Shown one piece after another: positions 46,045 to 54,784 of a stretch of 64,000 bases of DNA (positions within the stretch are counted from its first letter, which is position 1; every line of letters starts with the position of its first letter). The stretch covers positions 1-64,000 of the forward strand of contig JAAYNV010000055.1 of assembly GCA_012520645.1 (NCBI GenBank), written 5' to 3'. The notes beneath the pieces are model-generated. The model was not told the origin of the DNA, made no database searches, and saw only the letters and a list, made by a program, of their open reading frames with translations. Origin of the DNA: Clostridiales bacterium (lineage in GTDB: Bacteria; Bacillota; Clostridia; Lachnospirales; Lachnospiraceae). The position numbers and the translations under genes were made by a program.

Positions 46045-46653
46045 ATGAATTTATCTCAATTGACACTACAGGAATTTACCTTAAATGAATTATTGTCCAT
46101 TTATGAGATCTACGGTACGCAGTTTTTTCCGGCAGATGAATTAAAACCATCCGCTGCCATCAAAAGATTATATGAACAGGGCACTTACCGCGGCTTTGGT
46201 CTCTATCACACCGCCCCAGACCGCTATCTTGCAGGCTATGCCCTGTTTGTCTGCTCACCGGCTCTGTCCGGTGCACTGTTAGACTATTATGCCGTCCTGC
46301 CGCAGTATCGAAACGACGGAATCGGCGGTCTTGGTTTATCCCTGCTGCAAAAGCAGTTTACAGACACAAGCGGCATCTATATCGAATCCGAAAATCCGGC
46401 ATATGCACATACGGATGCAGAACGTGAAATACAGAACCGCCGCATCGGCTTTTATGAACGAAACGGTGCAAAAAAAACAGGCGCAAAAAGCCGCCTGTTT
46501 GGTGTTTCTTATGAAATCTTATATCTGGGATGCCAAAATGCCTTTCACTCCATCCCCGCCGAGCAGCATGTTCAAAATGTTGATGCCATATACCGTGCCA
46601 TGTTCTCCGAGAAACATTACCGCGAAGATGTGGTTCTCCTGCCTGCAACATAA
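46045..46653 (+). CDS. GNAT-family N-acetyltransferase
   Basis: A 202-residue acetyltransferase. The acetyl-CoA loop is seen as LPQYRNDGIGGLGLSLL (about 87-103), preceded by the strand LLDYYAV, and ends with FYERNGAKKTGAKSRLFGV, the usual motif B region. The substrate is unknown. AGGAG precedes the ATG at 46045. It follows rqcH by 63 bases and may be co-transcribed; convergent with bioA. Confidence 0.85.
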   Translation: MNLSQLTLQEFTLNELLSIYEIYGTQFFPADELKPSAAIKRLYEQGTYRGFGLYHTAPDRYLAGYALFVCSPALSGALLDYYAVLPQYRNDGIGGLGLSLLQKQFTDTSGIYIESENPAYAHTDAEREIQNRRIGFYERNGAKKTGAKSRLFGVSYEILYLGCQNAFHSIPAEQHVQNVDAIYRAMFSEKHYREDVVLLPAT

Positions 46654-46698
46654 ATGATTCATTTTCCGATACAGGAAGCATTGCCAAATGCCGCCCGT

Positions 46699-47900
46699 TT
46701 ATCTCTGCGTAAACCACGCTTTCATCGTATGAAGCACCTTCACCAGTTCCGTTTCTTCTATGATATAGGGCACCATGGCATAAAGATAGCTTAAAAACGG
46801 TCGGCTGAAGACACCCCTTTCATAAGCAAACTGCTGGTAACCCTGTAGCGCAACAGGATCGTTGACCTCTATGCAGACGCATCCTCCCATAATCCGCACT
46901 TCTTTGATACGCGGATCAGAAAATCCCTGCATTTCTCTGCGGGTAATTTCCTCGATTCTATGAATCTTGGACATATAGTCCTGTTGTTCAAACAGTTCAA
47001 TGGACTTTAGTGCCACACTGCACGCCAGCGCATTCCCCATAAAAGTGGGTCCGTGCATCAGCGCATGCTCCGGATCATCATCATAAAACCCTTCGTATAC
47101 TTTATGATTTGCCACCGTGACCGCATGACCGATGTAACCACCTGTCAAAGCCTTTCCCAATACCAGAATATCCGGCAACACCAGATCCGCTACAAAACGG
47201 TTGCCGGTACGCCCAAATCCGGTTGCCACCTCATCAAAAATGAGCAGTACACCATACTCATCGCAAAGTTCTCTGGCACGCTTCAAAAAGGAAACATCAT
47301 ACATCCGCATGCCTCCGACTCCCTGCAAAAGCGGCTCCACAAGAAAGCAGTTTAACCGGTCATGGTATTTCAAAAAAGCCTGCTCTAATGCTTCCATCTT
47401 AGTTGGAATATGCACTACATGTTCACTTTCTCCGTAAGCTTTCAGCACGAAATGATAATCCTCATCATCCCCTGCCTCCATCGTTTTAAATGTATCGCCA
47501 TGATAGGCATGCTCCAGTGCCAAGATCATCGTCCGCTTTTCTTCTCCACGGTTCATATAGTATTGAAGCGCCATTTTCAGTGCAACCTCCACTGCTACAC
47601 TTCCCGAATCTGAAAAAAGCAATAGTCCAGATCGCCCGGCAGGAAGCTTTGCAGCTTTGCGGAAAGCCGTTCTGCCGCTTCATGGGTCAATCCTCCGAGC
47701 ATGACATGCGAAAACTTCTCTGCCTGAGAAATTAACGCCTTGTTTAACTCCGGATGCTTATAGCCGTGAATCACGCTCCACCATGAGGATACGGAATCGA
47801 TCAGCTTCTGGTCTTCCGTATATAAATAGACCCCCTCTGCATCCACGATCTTATACGGAGCCTTCATTTTCTTCATCTGTTCATAGGGATACCAGATCAT
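46699..47900 (-). CDS. bioA: Adenosylmethionine-8-amino-7-oxononanoate aminotransferase, reading frame broken by a one-base deletion
   Basis: BioA converts KAPA to DAPA in biotin synthesis. The first part (47595-47900, WYPYEQMKKMKAPYKI, SSWWSVIHGYKHPEL) reads to DYCFFQIREV and stops. The remainder, from SDSGSVAVEVALKMALQYY to 46699, is in another frame. The break falls at six T on the minus strand (around 47613-47618 on the plus strand as A tract); one more base joins CFF to SDSGS and gives 400 residues, with PLP-lysine motif VLGKALTGGYIG intact. AAAGGAG precedes the start. Fourth gene of bioYBDA. Probably a sequencing error. Confidence 0.9.
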
Positions 47901-47914
47901 ATCTTGTCTCTCCT

Positions 47915-48598
47915 TTATTCATATAATGCTTTTAGCTGCTCTGCCGAAATATCTAATTCCGTATCGCCGTCCTTGACGCAGGCTACTACCTTTACCCCTG
48001 TTACATATTCACACATTTTCAGATTATCCTCCTGCATCGGATCGCCTGGCTTAAAATGATTAAATATAATTCCCTTGAGCGGGATTTTCTCCGCCTTCAT
48101 ATAGTATGCCGTCAGCCCTACATCATTAATTGTACCAAGACCGGCATCTGCAACAATAAGACAGCCTGCACCACAGATTTTGATCACATCCGGTAGTGCA
48201 ATCTTTGCCTCATCAAAGCAGAGTGGACAAAGGATTCCCCCGGAACCTTCCATTGTCACATAATCGTATCTGTTGCAGACAGCCTGAAAGTTTTCCACTA
48301 CACGATCCATCTGTACCGGATTACCTTCCATACGGGAAGCCAGATGCGGAGACACCGCATGCTCATAAACGTAGGGACACATTTCCTCCAAAGGCTGTTC
48401 CATTCCGGAAACTGTTTTTACATGCAGGGCATCTCCCGGAATCAGACTTCCATCCGGTCTGCGATCATTTCCGCTCATAGCGGCCTTATAATAAGCCGTC
48501 CTTACTCCATTCTGTTTTAACTTTTTTAAAATTAATCCGGTGACATAGGTTTTCCCAACATCCGTACCGGTTCCTGTGATAAACAGCTTTTTACTCAT
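47915..48598 (-). CDS. bioD: Dethiobiotin synthetase
   Basis: A 227-residue ATP-dependent carboxylase closing the ureido ring of DAPA. P-loop TGTGTDVGKTYVTG (about 7-20), DALHVKTVSG substrate region, and VTMEGSGGILCPL. It overlaps the bioB end by 8 bases and precedes bioA by 14. Normal length. Confidence 0.96.
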   Translation of the reverse strand: MSKKLFITGTGTDVGKTYVTGLILKKLKQNGVRTAYYKAAMSGNDRRPDGSLIPGDALHVKTVSGMEQPLEEMCPYVYEHAVSPHLASRMEGNPVQMDRVVENFQAVCNRYDYVTMEGSGGILCPLCFDEAKIALPDVIKICGAGCLIVADAGLGTINDVGLTAYYMKAEKIPLKGIIFNHFKPGDPMQEDNLKMCEYVTGVKVVACVKDGDTELDISAEQLKALYE

Positions 48599-49562
48599 TG
48601 CAGCACTTCACCTCGTATCCCAGTTCTTTTAACAGTTTCATATCGGTTTCTACCGTAATACCGGCAGTAGTCAGCATATCACCGGAAATGGCCGCATTGG
48701 CTCCTGCTAAAAAACAGCCTTTTCCCTTATCCTTTAACAGACCTCTTCCCCCGGCAAGGCGAATGGATGCCTCCGGTAGAATAAAACGATACACCGCCAC
48801 GATCCGGCGCATATCTCCCGCAGTCAGTCTTTCCTTTTGTGCAAGCGGAGTTCCCGGAATCGGATTTAACATGTTAACCGGAACACTTTTGATTCCAAGT
48901 TCACGCAGTGAAAAGGCCATATCAATCCGGTCCTCCACTGTCTCACCAAGTCCCATAATACCTCCACTGCATACAGACAGTCCTGCTGCCTGTGCCGCAC
49001 GGATTGCACTTATTTTCTCATCAAAGGTATGGGTGGTGCAAATATTCGAAAAATTTCTCCGGGACGTTTCCAGATTGTTATGGACTCTTGTTACACCCGC
49101 CTCCTTTAGTTTCCTGTACTGTTCTTCCTTTAAAAGACCAAAAGAAACACAGACAGCAATGCCTGTCTCCTTTCTGATCTTTCGCACGGCTTCGCACATT
49201 TTATCTATTTCCCCATCCGACAGCCGTTTCCCGGAAGTGACGATAGAATAACGCAGTACGCCCTGTTCATCATTTACTTTTGCCTGTGCGGTGATTTCTT
49301 CTACAGAAAGAAGAGGATACTCTACGGTTCCGGTATGGTTGTGTGCAGACTGTGCACAAAATTTACAGTTTTCTGAACAACGTCCGCTCTTTCCATTGAT
49401 AATCGTACAAATATCAAATCCATTCCCACAAAAATGCCTGCGGATTTCATCGGCCTTTTGGCACAATTCTTCCAAAGGCTGCTCATAAAGTTTAAGCGCC
49501 TCCTCCTTTGTGATCGATTCTCCACGAAGAACTTTTTCTCCTAAAAGTTTAATGTATTCCAT
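48591..49562 (-). CDS. bioB: Biotin synthase
   Basis: A 323-residue radical SAM enzyme inserting sulfur into dethiobiotin. The [4Fe-4S] motif is GRCSENCKFCAQS (about 58-70). Also present: YSIVTSGKRL, CVSFGLLKEEQ, NLETSRRNF, CSGGIMGLGET and the Arg in SIRLAGGRG for the [2Fe-2S] cluster. GGATTTAG precedes the ATG; overlap with bioD shows coupling. Confidence 0.97.
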   Translation of the reverse strand: MEYIKLLGEKVLRGESITKEEALKLYEQPLEELCQKADEIRRHFCGNGFDICTIINGKSGRCSENCKFCAQSAHNHTGTVEYPLLSVEEITAQAKVNDEQGVLRYSIVTSGKRLSDGEIDKMCEAVRKIRKETGIAVCVSFGLLKEEQYRKLKEAGVTRVHNNLETSRRNFSNICTTHTFDEKISAIRAAQAAGLSVCSGGIMGLGETVEDRIDMAFSLRELGIKSVPVNMLNPIPGTPLAQKERLTAGDMRRIVAVYRFILPEASIRLAGGRGLLKDKGKGCFLAGANAAISGDMLTTAGITVETDMKLLKELGYEVKCCNE

Positions 49563-49569
49563 CTTTTCA

Positions 49570-50124
49570 CTAAATCCTTTCTGATTGAATTAACGGTATG
49601 AGCCGTTTTGCAAGTATGGCTCCGATAATACACAGCGCAATATCTCCCGGAACAGCCAGAAGAAAACAATATAAAAACAAAGGCCATAATCCGATTGGTG
49701 TCCCAAGATAAAAATTACTCATCACATAGTAATAGACCATTCCAAAAGCATACACAATGAAAAGACCGACAAAATTGGCAAAAAGCAGACGTTTATATCC
49801 TGGTTTATATGTACGGTTGGCAATTCTTCCTGTCACATAAGCCGCTACGGCAAAACCGATAATATAACCGAAGCTCGGCTTCCAAATATAACCGATACCA
49901 CCGCCCTCAGCAAAAACCGGCAGTCCCACTAATCCTAACAGAATATAGATACAGACTGCTATACATCCCCGTTTTCCTCCCAGTAACAATCCCGCCAGCA
50001 TCGTAAACAAAAACTGCAGGGTAAACGGTACTACAGGAACCGGAATACGGATAAACGCCCCCGCTGCAATCAATGCTACAAACATGGCACATAATATCAT
50101 GTTTTTTGTTTTCTTATTTCGCAA
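49570..50124 (-). CDS. bioY: Biotin transporter BioY (ECF S-component)
   Basis: A 184-residue membrane protein with about six helices. Family hallmarks: PVPVVPFTLQFLFTMLAGLLLG and YILLGLVGLPVFAEGGG with a C-terminal PGDIALCIIGAILAKRL. It pairs with the shared ECF energy module encoded elsewhere. The start is a TTG, 7 bases after GGAGG; the next ATG lacks a ribosome site. First gene of bioYBDA under a BirA-type operator. Confidence 0.94.
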   Translation of the reverse strand: MRNKKTKNMILCAMFVALIAAGAFIRIPVPVVPFTLQFLFTMLAGLLLGGKRGCIAVCIYILLGLVGLPVFAEGGGIGYIWKPSFGYIIGFAVAAYVTGRIANRTYKPGYKRLLFANFVGLFIVYAFGMVYYYVMSNFYLGTPIGLWPLFLYCFLLAVPGDIALCIIGAILAKRLIPLIQSERI

Positions 50125-50201
50125 AACAATACCTCCTGCTTCTTATGTCCTGCATAAGTTTATATGGTTTCGCATTCTCTGTGTGACGCGCAACCATGTC
50201 A

Positions 50202-50230
50202 ACTTTATCATAACGTTTTTACATTGTCAA
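50202..50230 (-). promoter_or_regulatory. bioYBDA promoter
   Basis: On the minus strand -35 TTGACA (50225-50230), 17 bases, -10 TAAAGT (50202-50207). The -35 lies inside the BirA-type operator half-site, giving a ready mechanism for repression. Confidence 0.75.
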
Positions 50231-50254
50231 CTTATTCTTTTTTACGGTTAACAT
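50223..50254. promoter_or_regulatory. BirA-type biotin operator
   Basis: On the minus strand TGTTAACC, 14 bases, GTTGACAA: the classic BirA inverted repeat with the usual spacing, overlapping the -35 of bioYBDA. BirA itself is not in the window. Confidence 0.82.
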
Positions 50255-50266
50255 TTTATAAAAAAA

Positions 50267-50304
50267 TGGAGCCCCGGTACATCCATAATCTCCAAGGCTC
50301 TCCA
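50267..50304 (-). terminator. Terminator after the coat-protein pair
   Basis: Stem TGGAGCC with GGC(T)CTCCA-type complement closing an inner loop, followed on the minus strand by TTTTTTTA. It separates the coat genes from the bio promoter. Confidence 0.7.
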
Positions 50305-50341
50305 CTTTTCATGCTATCGTTTTACTGACGCCATTCCATTC

Positions 50342-50602
50342 TTATAAGGCAGAATTGGCAAACAGACTCTTTACATGCTGCACTTCCTCTGTAGTTGCCA
50401 TGGAAGCCGGCACATAGTAGGATTTTTCTCTTGCCAGCTGGAAAAGCTGTTCCTGAGATGCTTCACAGGCATTGCGAAACTGCTTTAAGGTCTGTTTTAA
50501 CTCTTTATTTTCGGTCTGTGGAATCATTTCTCCAAATCTGACCAGTTCACCGTTGATTCCTGCCAGTGTGTCATTTACCATTGCTTTTTCTGTCATCTGC
50601 AT
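50342..50602 (-). CDS. CotF-family spore coat protein (second of pair)
   Basis: An 86-residue helical protein with the Coat_F pattern: DKxMVNDTLAGINGELVRF-like helix, NKELKQTLKQFRNACEASQEQLFQLA, KSYYVPASMATTEEVQHVKS. GGAG lies 8 bases before the ATG. It lies 19 bases after the first coat gene. The family coats endospores or is induced in sporulating mother cells; the pair is typical of Clostridia. Confidence 0.8.
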   Translation of the reverse strand: MQMTEKAMVNDTLAGINGELVRFGEMIPQTENKELKQTLKQFRNACEASQEQLFQLAREKSYYVPASMATTEEVQHVKSLFANSAL

Positions 50603-50621
50603 TATCTTCGCTCCTCTCCGA

Positions 50622-50807
50622 CTACTGTAAGAACTTCATCAGTTCCTGTTTGTTCTGCATTGCATTCTTGGCACCCTGCTCAAAAAACTGTTTGATTTTG
50701 GTGTCCTCTGCACACTGTGCATATTCCTGCATCTTGCAGTGTGTCGTGTCATAGCCGCCGATCAGATGACGAAGATTTTGCAGTTCTAATTCTGAAATAT
50801 TGGACAT
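50622..50807 (-). CDS. CotF-like small protein (first of pair)
   Basis: A 61-residue helical protein: ELELQNLRHLIGGYDTTHCKMQEYA...DTKIKQFFEQGAKNAMQNKQELMKFL, matching the N-terminal half pattern of Coat_F domains. ATG at 50807 lies 7 bases after AGGAGG; a nearer ATG at 50813 would abut it. Together with the next gene it forms a split coat pair. A possible sporulation promoter lies at 50838-50869. Confidence 0.75.
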   Translation of the reverse strand: MSNISELELQNLRHLIGGYDTTHCKMQEYAQCAEDTKIKQFFEQGAKNAMQNKQELMKFLQ

Positions 50808-50837
50808 GTCCATACCTCCTGTGGATTTTTTACACCA

Positions 50838-50869
50838 TTAGTATGTACCTTTCTTTTCCAACTTATGCC
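50838..50869 (-). promoter_or_regulatory. Possible sigma-E/K-type sporulation promoter
   Basis: On the minus strand GGCATAAG, 16 bases, CATACTAA. The -35 element fits the sigma-E pattern GKMATA; the -10 fits CATA-type mother-cell promoters only partly. Weak call, supported mainly by the coat-gene context. Confidence 0.35.
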
Positions 50870-50903
50870 GGAAATTTTTATTCTTCCCTGGGTTTACATT
50901 TTT

Positions 50904-52424
50904 CTATTGTATCGATACCCGATGCGTAATCAAATATCTGTCTCCCTGCAATGCCTCTACATCCAATTCCATTTCGCACGAAGATGCTCCGACATCTGTC
51001 ATGGCATTTTCCAAATAAGCCCTTCTATAATTCTCATTCCCATAATTCTGATGCCACTCATCCAGTAGTTCTTCTCCTTCTAAAACATTATAAAAAATAT
51101 AACTGCCGGTTCCGTTCTGCACAACTTTATCATAACAATCCGCATAATAATCCTGCATACTTGTAAAAACCTGCGCTTCTGTCATGCCAGTATCTTCCAG
51201 GCTCCTCAGACCATTCTCCTGCTCTGATTGCTCCAGATTCCTGTAATTCTGCCCGTCACAGGGTGGAAGATATACCGAAAGATTCTTACGAATATGATGC
51301 TCTGAATAATCTGCATCCGTCTTATTAAAATAATCGTAGGTTCCGTTTCCTGTGTCATCCCAGGTGGTATCCACATTATAATATCCATCCTCTAAGGAAA
51401 CGATATTCCAGGCATGGCTTTCTCCTGCAAATCCGGTACAATAATAGCATGGAATTCCAAGCTGCATGAGCAGATACTGGAATGCTCTGGCATAACCTGC
51501 ACATACCGTCTGACCGTTTACCAGTGCACTATAGGCACTCTGGTTCATTTCTGCTCCCAGATCATAGGAAATCCAATCAATCAGCGTATCATGCACATAT
51601 CTTTCCTTCTCATAATCCGTAGGCAGCTTCTGCGCATCTGACAAAATCTGACCTGCTCTTTCCTCAAAATCCGCTTTGGCACGCTCAAGATTGTGCACGG
51701 TACGGTTAAACTTTAAATCGATTTCCACACATTGCCCATTCCTTCTATATTTTCCGGCATAGGCTGTTTCCACCCAGAACAGCTCAGGATGGTCATTGTA
51801 TACAGCCGAAAAAATATTTTTCAATTCCCCCGCTGTAGCAGATTCCACCGGAGCAAATACAGGATATCTGTCATTTGCATTCGCATAAATCTGCCGGTAC
51901 AAGTGCTTTCCCTTTTCATCCAGCATAGCATAATAAGGATAATAAACAGCATCAAACAAAAGTCCGTCTCCTGTATTACCGTAGTCCAGTTGTTCCTGAC
52001 ATTTGTAAGCCTCATCCTCATCCAGCTGTTCTCTCGCATCCTGAATTTCCTGATATCCGTTTTTGCCGGATACGTTCTGCGGTATCACAAGCTCCGACTG
52101 ACTGGGTGGCAGATACTCTGAGGCAATATCGTCTGCAATGCCTTCCTTCCCGCTATCATTTGCCATACCATCCCTTGTGATACGATCCGTTTCGGTATTC
52201 CCATCATTGTTTGGCTGTACTTCACTTTGTTTGGAGACGAGACTATTTCCCTCCGCTTCTGGAATCATTTCTTCACTTGTGACAGGAATTTCAGTTCTGT
52301 CCAGATTCAAAAAATCCGCAATGGATGCTGTAAGCTCCGGATGGAAAGCACATGCGATGATCAGCCCGCAAAGTAATGCAAATAAAAGCAGGATGAAGTA
52401 TAATATTTTCTTTAGTTTTCTCAT
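50904..52424 (-). CDS. Membrane-anchored transglutaminase-like protein
   Basis: A 506-residue protein. An N-terminal signal anchor (about 6-27) leads to a Ser/Glu/Asn linker, a helical domain (about 110-260), and a transglutaminase-like cysteine protease domain with Cys in NGQTVCAGYARAF, His in GESHAWNIV and Asp in YYNVDTTWDD (about 335-390). A C-terminal domain follows. Outside-facing enzyme, probably acting on peptides or wall; substrate unknown. AGAGGGG lies 8 bases before the ATG at 52424. It lies downstream of glgA, separated by a terminator. Confidence 0.88.
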   Translation of the reverse strand: MRKLKKILYFILLLFALLCGLIIACAFHPELTASIADFLNLDRTEIPVTSEEMIPEAEGNSLVSKQSEVQPNNDGNTETDRITRDGMANDSGKEGIADDIASEYLPPSQSELVIPQNVSGKNGYQEIQDAREQLDEDEAYKCQEQLDYGNTGDGLLFDAVYYPYYAMLDEKGKHLYRQIYANANDRYPVFAPVESATAGELKNIFSAVYNDHPELFWVETAYAGKYRRNGQCVEIDLKFNRTVHNLERAKADFEERAGQILSDAQKLPTDYEKERYVHDTLIDWISYDLGAEMNQSAYSALVNGQTVCAGYARAFQYLLMQLGIPCYYCTGFAGESHAWNIVSLEDGYYNVDTTWDDTGNGTYDYFNKTDADYSEHHIRKNLSVYLPPCDGQNYRNLEQSEQENGLRSLEDTGMTEAQVFTSMQDYYADCYDKVVQNGTGSYIFYNVLEGEELLDEWHQNYGNENYRRAYLENAMTDVGASSCEMELDVEALQGDRYLITHRVSIQ

Positions 52425-52489
52425 AGTTGGTACCCCTCTGTATACTTTTGCCATGCGTCCTCTGGTCTCCGGCTTCGCCCTATAAAATG

Positions 52490-52529
52490 AAAAAGGACAA
52501 AAATATCTGCAAGCAGTCATTTTGCCCTT
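52490..52529 (-). terminator. Terminator after glgA
   Basis: Stem AAGGGCAAAA with TTTTTGTCCTT (one G-U), followed on the minus strand by TTTTTCATTTTAT. Confidence 0.7.
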
Positions 52530-52548
52530 CTTTTTTATTTCACATGAC

Positions 52549-53994
52549 TCAACTTAAAAGCCAATCGTACATTTCCTGATATTTTCTGGCGGATACAGCC
52601 CAGGAAAAATCAGCTGCCATTCCGCGGTCTATGATCTTATTCCACTCACGTTTTTCATCATAATAGATGTGCTCTGCATATCGAATCGTCGCGAGCATTT
52701 CATGTGCATTATAATTTGCAAAACTGAATCCGGTTCCGGTATTTTCGAATTCATTATAAGGCTGTACTGTATCTTTTAATCCACCCGTCTCCCTGACGAT
52801 TGGAACAGTTCCATAGCGCAGACTCATCAACTGGCTGAGACCGCATGGCTCAAACAGCGACGGCATAAGAAATGCGTCACAGGCTGCATATACCTGATGG
52901 GAAAGATCCTCCGAGTAATAAATGTTGGCAGATACCTTTCCACCGTATTTCCATGCAAAATGACGGAACATATTTTCATATCGTTCTTCCCCGGTTCCCA
53001 ATACGACTAACTGAATCGCATCCTGACACAGTTCATCCATGACATATGCAATCAGATCAAGACCCTTCTGGTCCGTCAGACGGGATACGATACCGATCAT
53101 CATAACCTTGTCATTCTGTTCCAGTCCAAGATATGCCTGCATGGCACGCTTATTCTTAACCTTTTCCTTACGGAAGTTGATTGCATTATATTTATGCTTG
53201 ATATACTTGTCTGTTGCCGGATTGAAATCATCATAGTCAATACCGTTCACAATGCCTCTTAAATCATGGCTTCTGGCACGCATAAGACCATCCAGCCCCT
53301 CTCCAAAGAACGGCGTCTTGATTTCCTCTGCATAGGTACCGCTGACGGTTGTGATGGCATCTGCAAAGACCAGACCGCCCTTTAACAGATTGGCATCCTT
53401 GTAACATTCCAGTTTGTCCGGTGTAAAGTAATACGAAGAAAGTCCTGTAATCTCCTGTACCGTCTTCACATCCCATTTCCCCTGAAATTTCAGATTATGT
53501 ATCGTCATAACGGACTTGATTCCGCGGTAGAACTCGCCGCCTTGAAATCTTTCCTTTAAGTACACCGGAACCAATCCGGTCTGCCAGTCATGGCAATGGA
53601 TGATGTCCGGTCTGAAATCAATTACCGGTAAAATAGAAAGAGCCGCCTTGGAAAAGAATGCCCACTTTGTAATCTCATCCAGTACATAATCACTGTATGG
53701 TTTAAAGCCGTTGAACATACTTTCATTATCAATAAAGTAAAAATGGATACCATCCACCTCGGCTTCCAGCATTCCAACATACTCACTCCTGTAATGGAAA
53801 TCCATGTAGAAATGGGTCACATATTGCATCCTGTCCTTGATTTCCTGTCTCATACAGGTATAACGCGGCAAAATCACCCGCACATCAAAGTATCTCTTAT
53901 CAATACACTTCGGCAATGAACCGACAACATCCGCTAATCCCCCGGTCTTAATAAACGGGACACCTTCCGAAGCAACAAACAGAATTTTTTTCAT
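52549..53994 (-). CDS. glgA: Glycogen synthase (GT5)
   Basis: A 481-residue starch/glycogen synthase using ADP-glucose. N-terminal KTGGLADVVGSLP (about 16-28) binds ADP-glucose; HCHDWQTGLVP, YTPDKL and the C-terminal PSLFEPCGLSQLMSLRYGTVP (catalytic Glu) are intact. GGAGG lies 8 bases before the ATG at 53994. A -10 TATAAT (54053-54058) lies upstream without a clear -35. Confidence 0.97.
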   Translation of the reverse strand: MKKILFVASEGVPFIKTGGLADVVGSLPKCIDKRYFDVRVILPRYTCMRQEIKDRMQYVTHFYMDFHYRSEYVGMLEAEVDGIHFYFIDNESMFNGFKPYSDYVLDEITKWAFFSKAALSILPVIDFRPDIIHCHDWQTGLVPVYLKERFQGGEFYRGIKSVMTIHNLKFQGKWDVKTVQEITGLSSYYFTPDKLECYKDANLLKGGLVFADAITTVSGTYAEEIKTPFFGEGLDGLMRARSHDLRGIVNGIDYDDFNPATDKYIKHKYNAINFRKEKVKNKRAMQAYLGLEQNDKVMMIGIVSRLTDQKGLDLIAYVMDELCQDAIQLVVLGTGEERYENMFRHFAWKYGGKVSANIYYSEDLSHQVYAACDAFLMPSLFEPCGLSQLMSLRYGTVPIVRETGGLKDTVQPYNEFENTGTGFSFANYNAHEMLATIRYAEHIYYDEKREWNKIIDRGMAADFSWAVSARKYQEMYDWLLS

Positions 53995-54118
53995 CCAGTC
54001 ATCCTCCATACCTTCTGCATTTGACTCTTAAAGTCATCTCAAATATACATTTATTATACATCATTTTCATGACCATTTAAAGTCCAATTTGCAGGATACC
54101 ATAATACGGATGAATCCA

Positions 54119-54658
54119 CTAATTCATTCTTTCGTTTGCCCTTCTGTACTGCAGCCGGATCTTATCCGCAATCAGCGCAATAAATTCCGAATTGGTCGGT
54201 TTTCCTTTTCCGGTATTGATCGTATAGCCAAAGAGAGCATCCAATGTCTCCATCCTGCCTCTGCTCCATGCCACCTCAATTGCATGACGGATTGCCCGCT
54301 CCACACGGCTCGGAGTCGTCTGAAACTTTTTGGCTATGGATGGATATAAAACCTTCGTAATGGAACCCAGCATTTCCACATCTTCGACAGACATCATGAT
54401 TGCCTCCCGCAAATACTGATAGCCTTTGATATGCGCCGGTACTCCAATCTCATGAATCATATCCGTTACATCTCTCTCCAGATCTTTTTCTCCACCAACA
54501 GAAACCGTATTTTCCTGATTATCCAGACAAACAGCTTTATGTTCTCCAGACGGTACAGTGATCATAATCTGAAATTCTTTATCGGTATTCAGTAAATCAG
54601 AAAGCATTCTGAACATTCTTTCATTATCTCTGGTAGCAGTCACATTCATCTGTTCCAT
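54119..54658 (-). CDS. Receiver-less Spo0A-like protein (Spo0A C-terminal DNA-binding domain)
   Basis: A 179-residue protein. Residues about 65-179 match the Spo0A effector domain closely: [53 protein letters not shown] and [17 protein letters not shown]. The expected N-terminal receiver domain with its phosphoacceptor Asp is absent, replaced by a short unrelated segment ([26 protein letters not shown]). GGAG lies 6 bases before the ATG at 54658, and no lost receiver frame exists upstream. It would bind Spo0A-box-like sites without phosphorylation control. Confidence 0.85.
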   Translation of the reverse strand: MEQMNVTATRDNERMFRMLSDLLNTDKEFQIMITVPSGEHKAVCLDNQENTVSVGGEKDLERDVTDMIHEIGVPAHIKGYQYLREAIMMSVEDVEMLGSITKVLYPSIAKKFQTTPSRVERAIRHAIEVAWSRGRMETLDALFGYTINTGKGKPTNSEFIALIADKIRLQYRRANERMN

Positions 54659-54668
54659 AACAATCTCC

Positions 54669-54688
54669 ATTCTTACATATTCTTACAT
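54669..54688 (+). repeat. Tandem 10-base direct repeat in the Spo0A-like leader
   Basis: Two consecutive copies of ATTCTTACAT (ATGTAAGAAT on the coding strand) between the -10 and the start codon. Could be a regulator site or chance. Confidence 0.6.
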
Positions 54689-54703
54689 TTATCGGTAAGC
54701 CCT

Positions 54704-54733
54704 ATTATATAAGAATGTCATTTCATGATTCAA
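54704..54733 (-). promoter_or_regulatory. Promoter of the Spo0A-like gene
   Basis: On the minus strand -35 TTGAAT (54728-54733), 18 bases, -10 TATAAT (54704-54709). Vegetative sigma-A type. Confidence 0.65.
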
Positions 54734-54784
54734 CACTTATCCATCGTCCAGAACATACATGAAATTCTCTTTTTTCTACAATGC

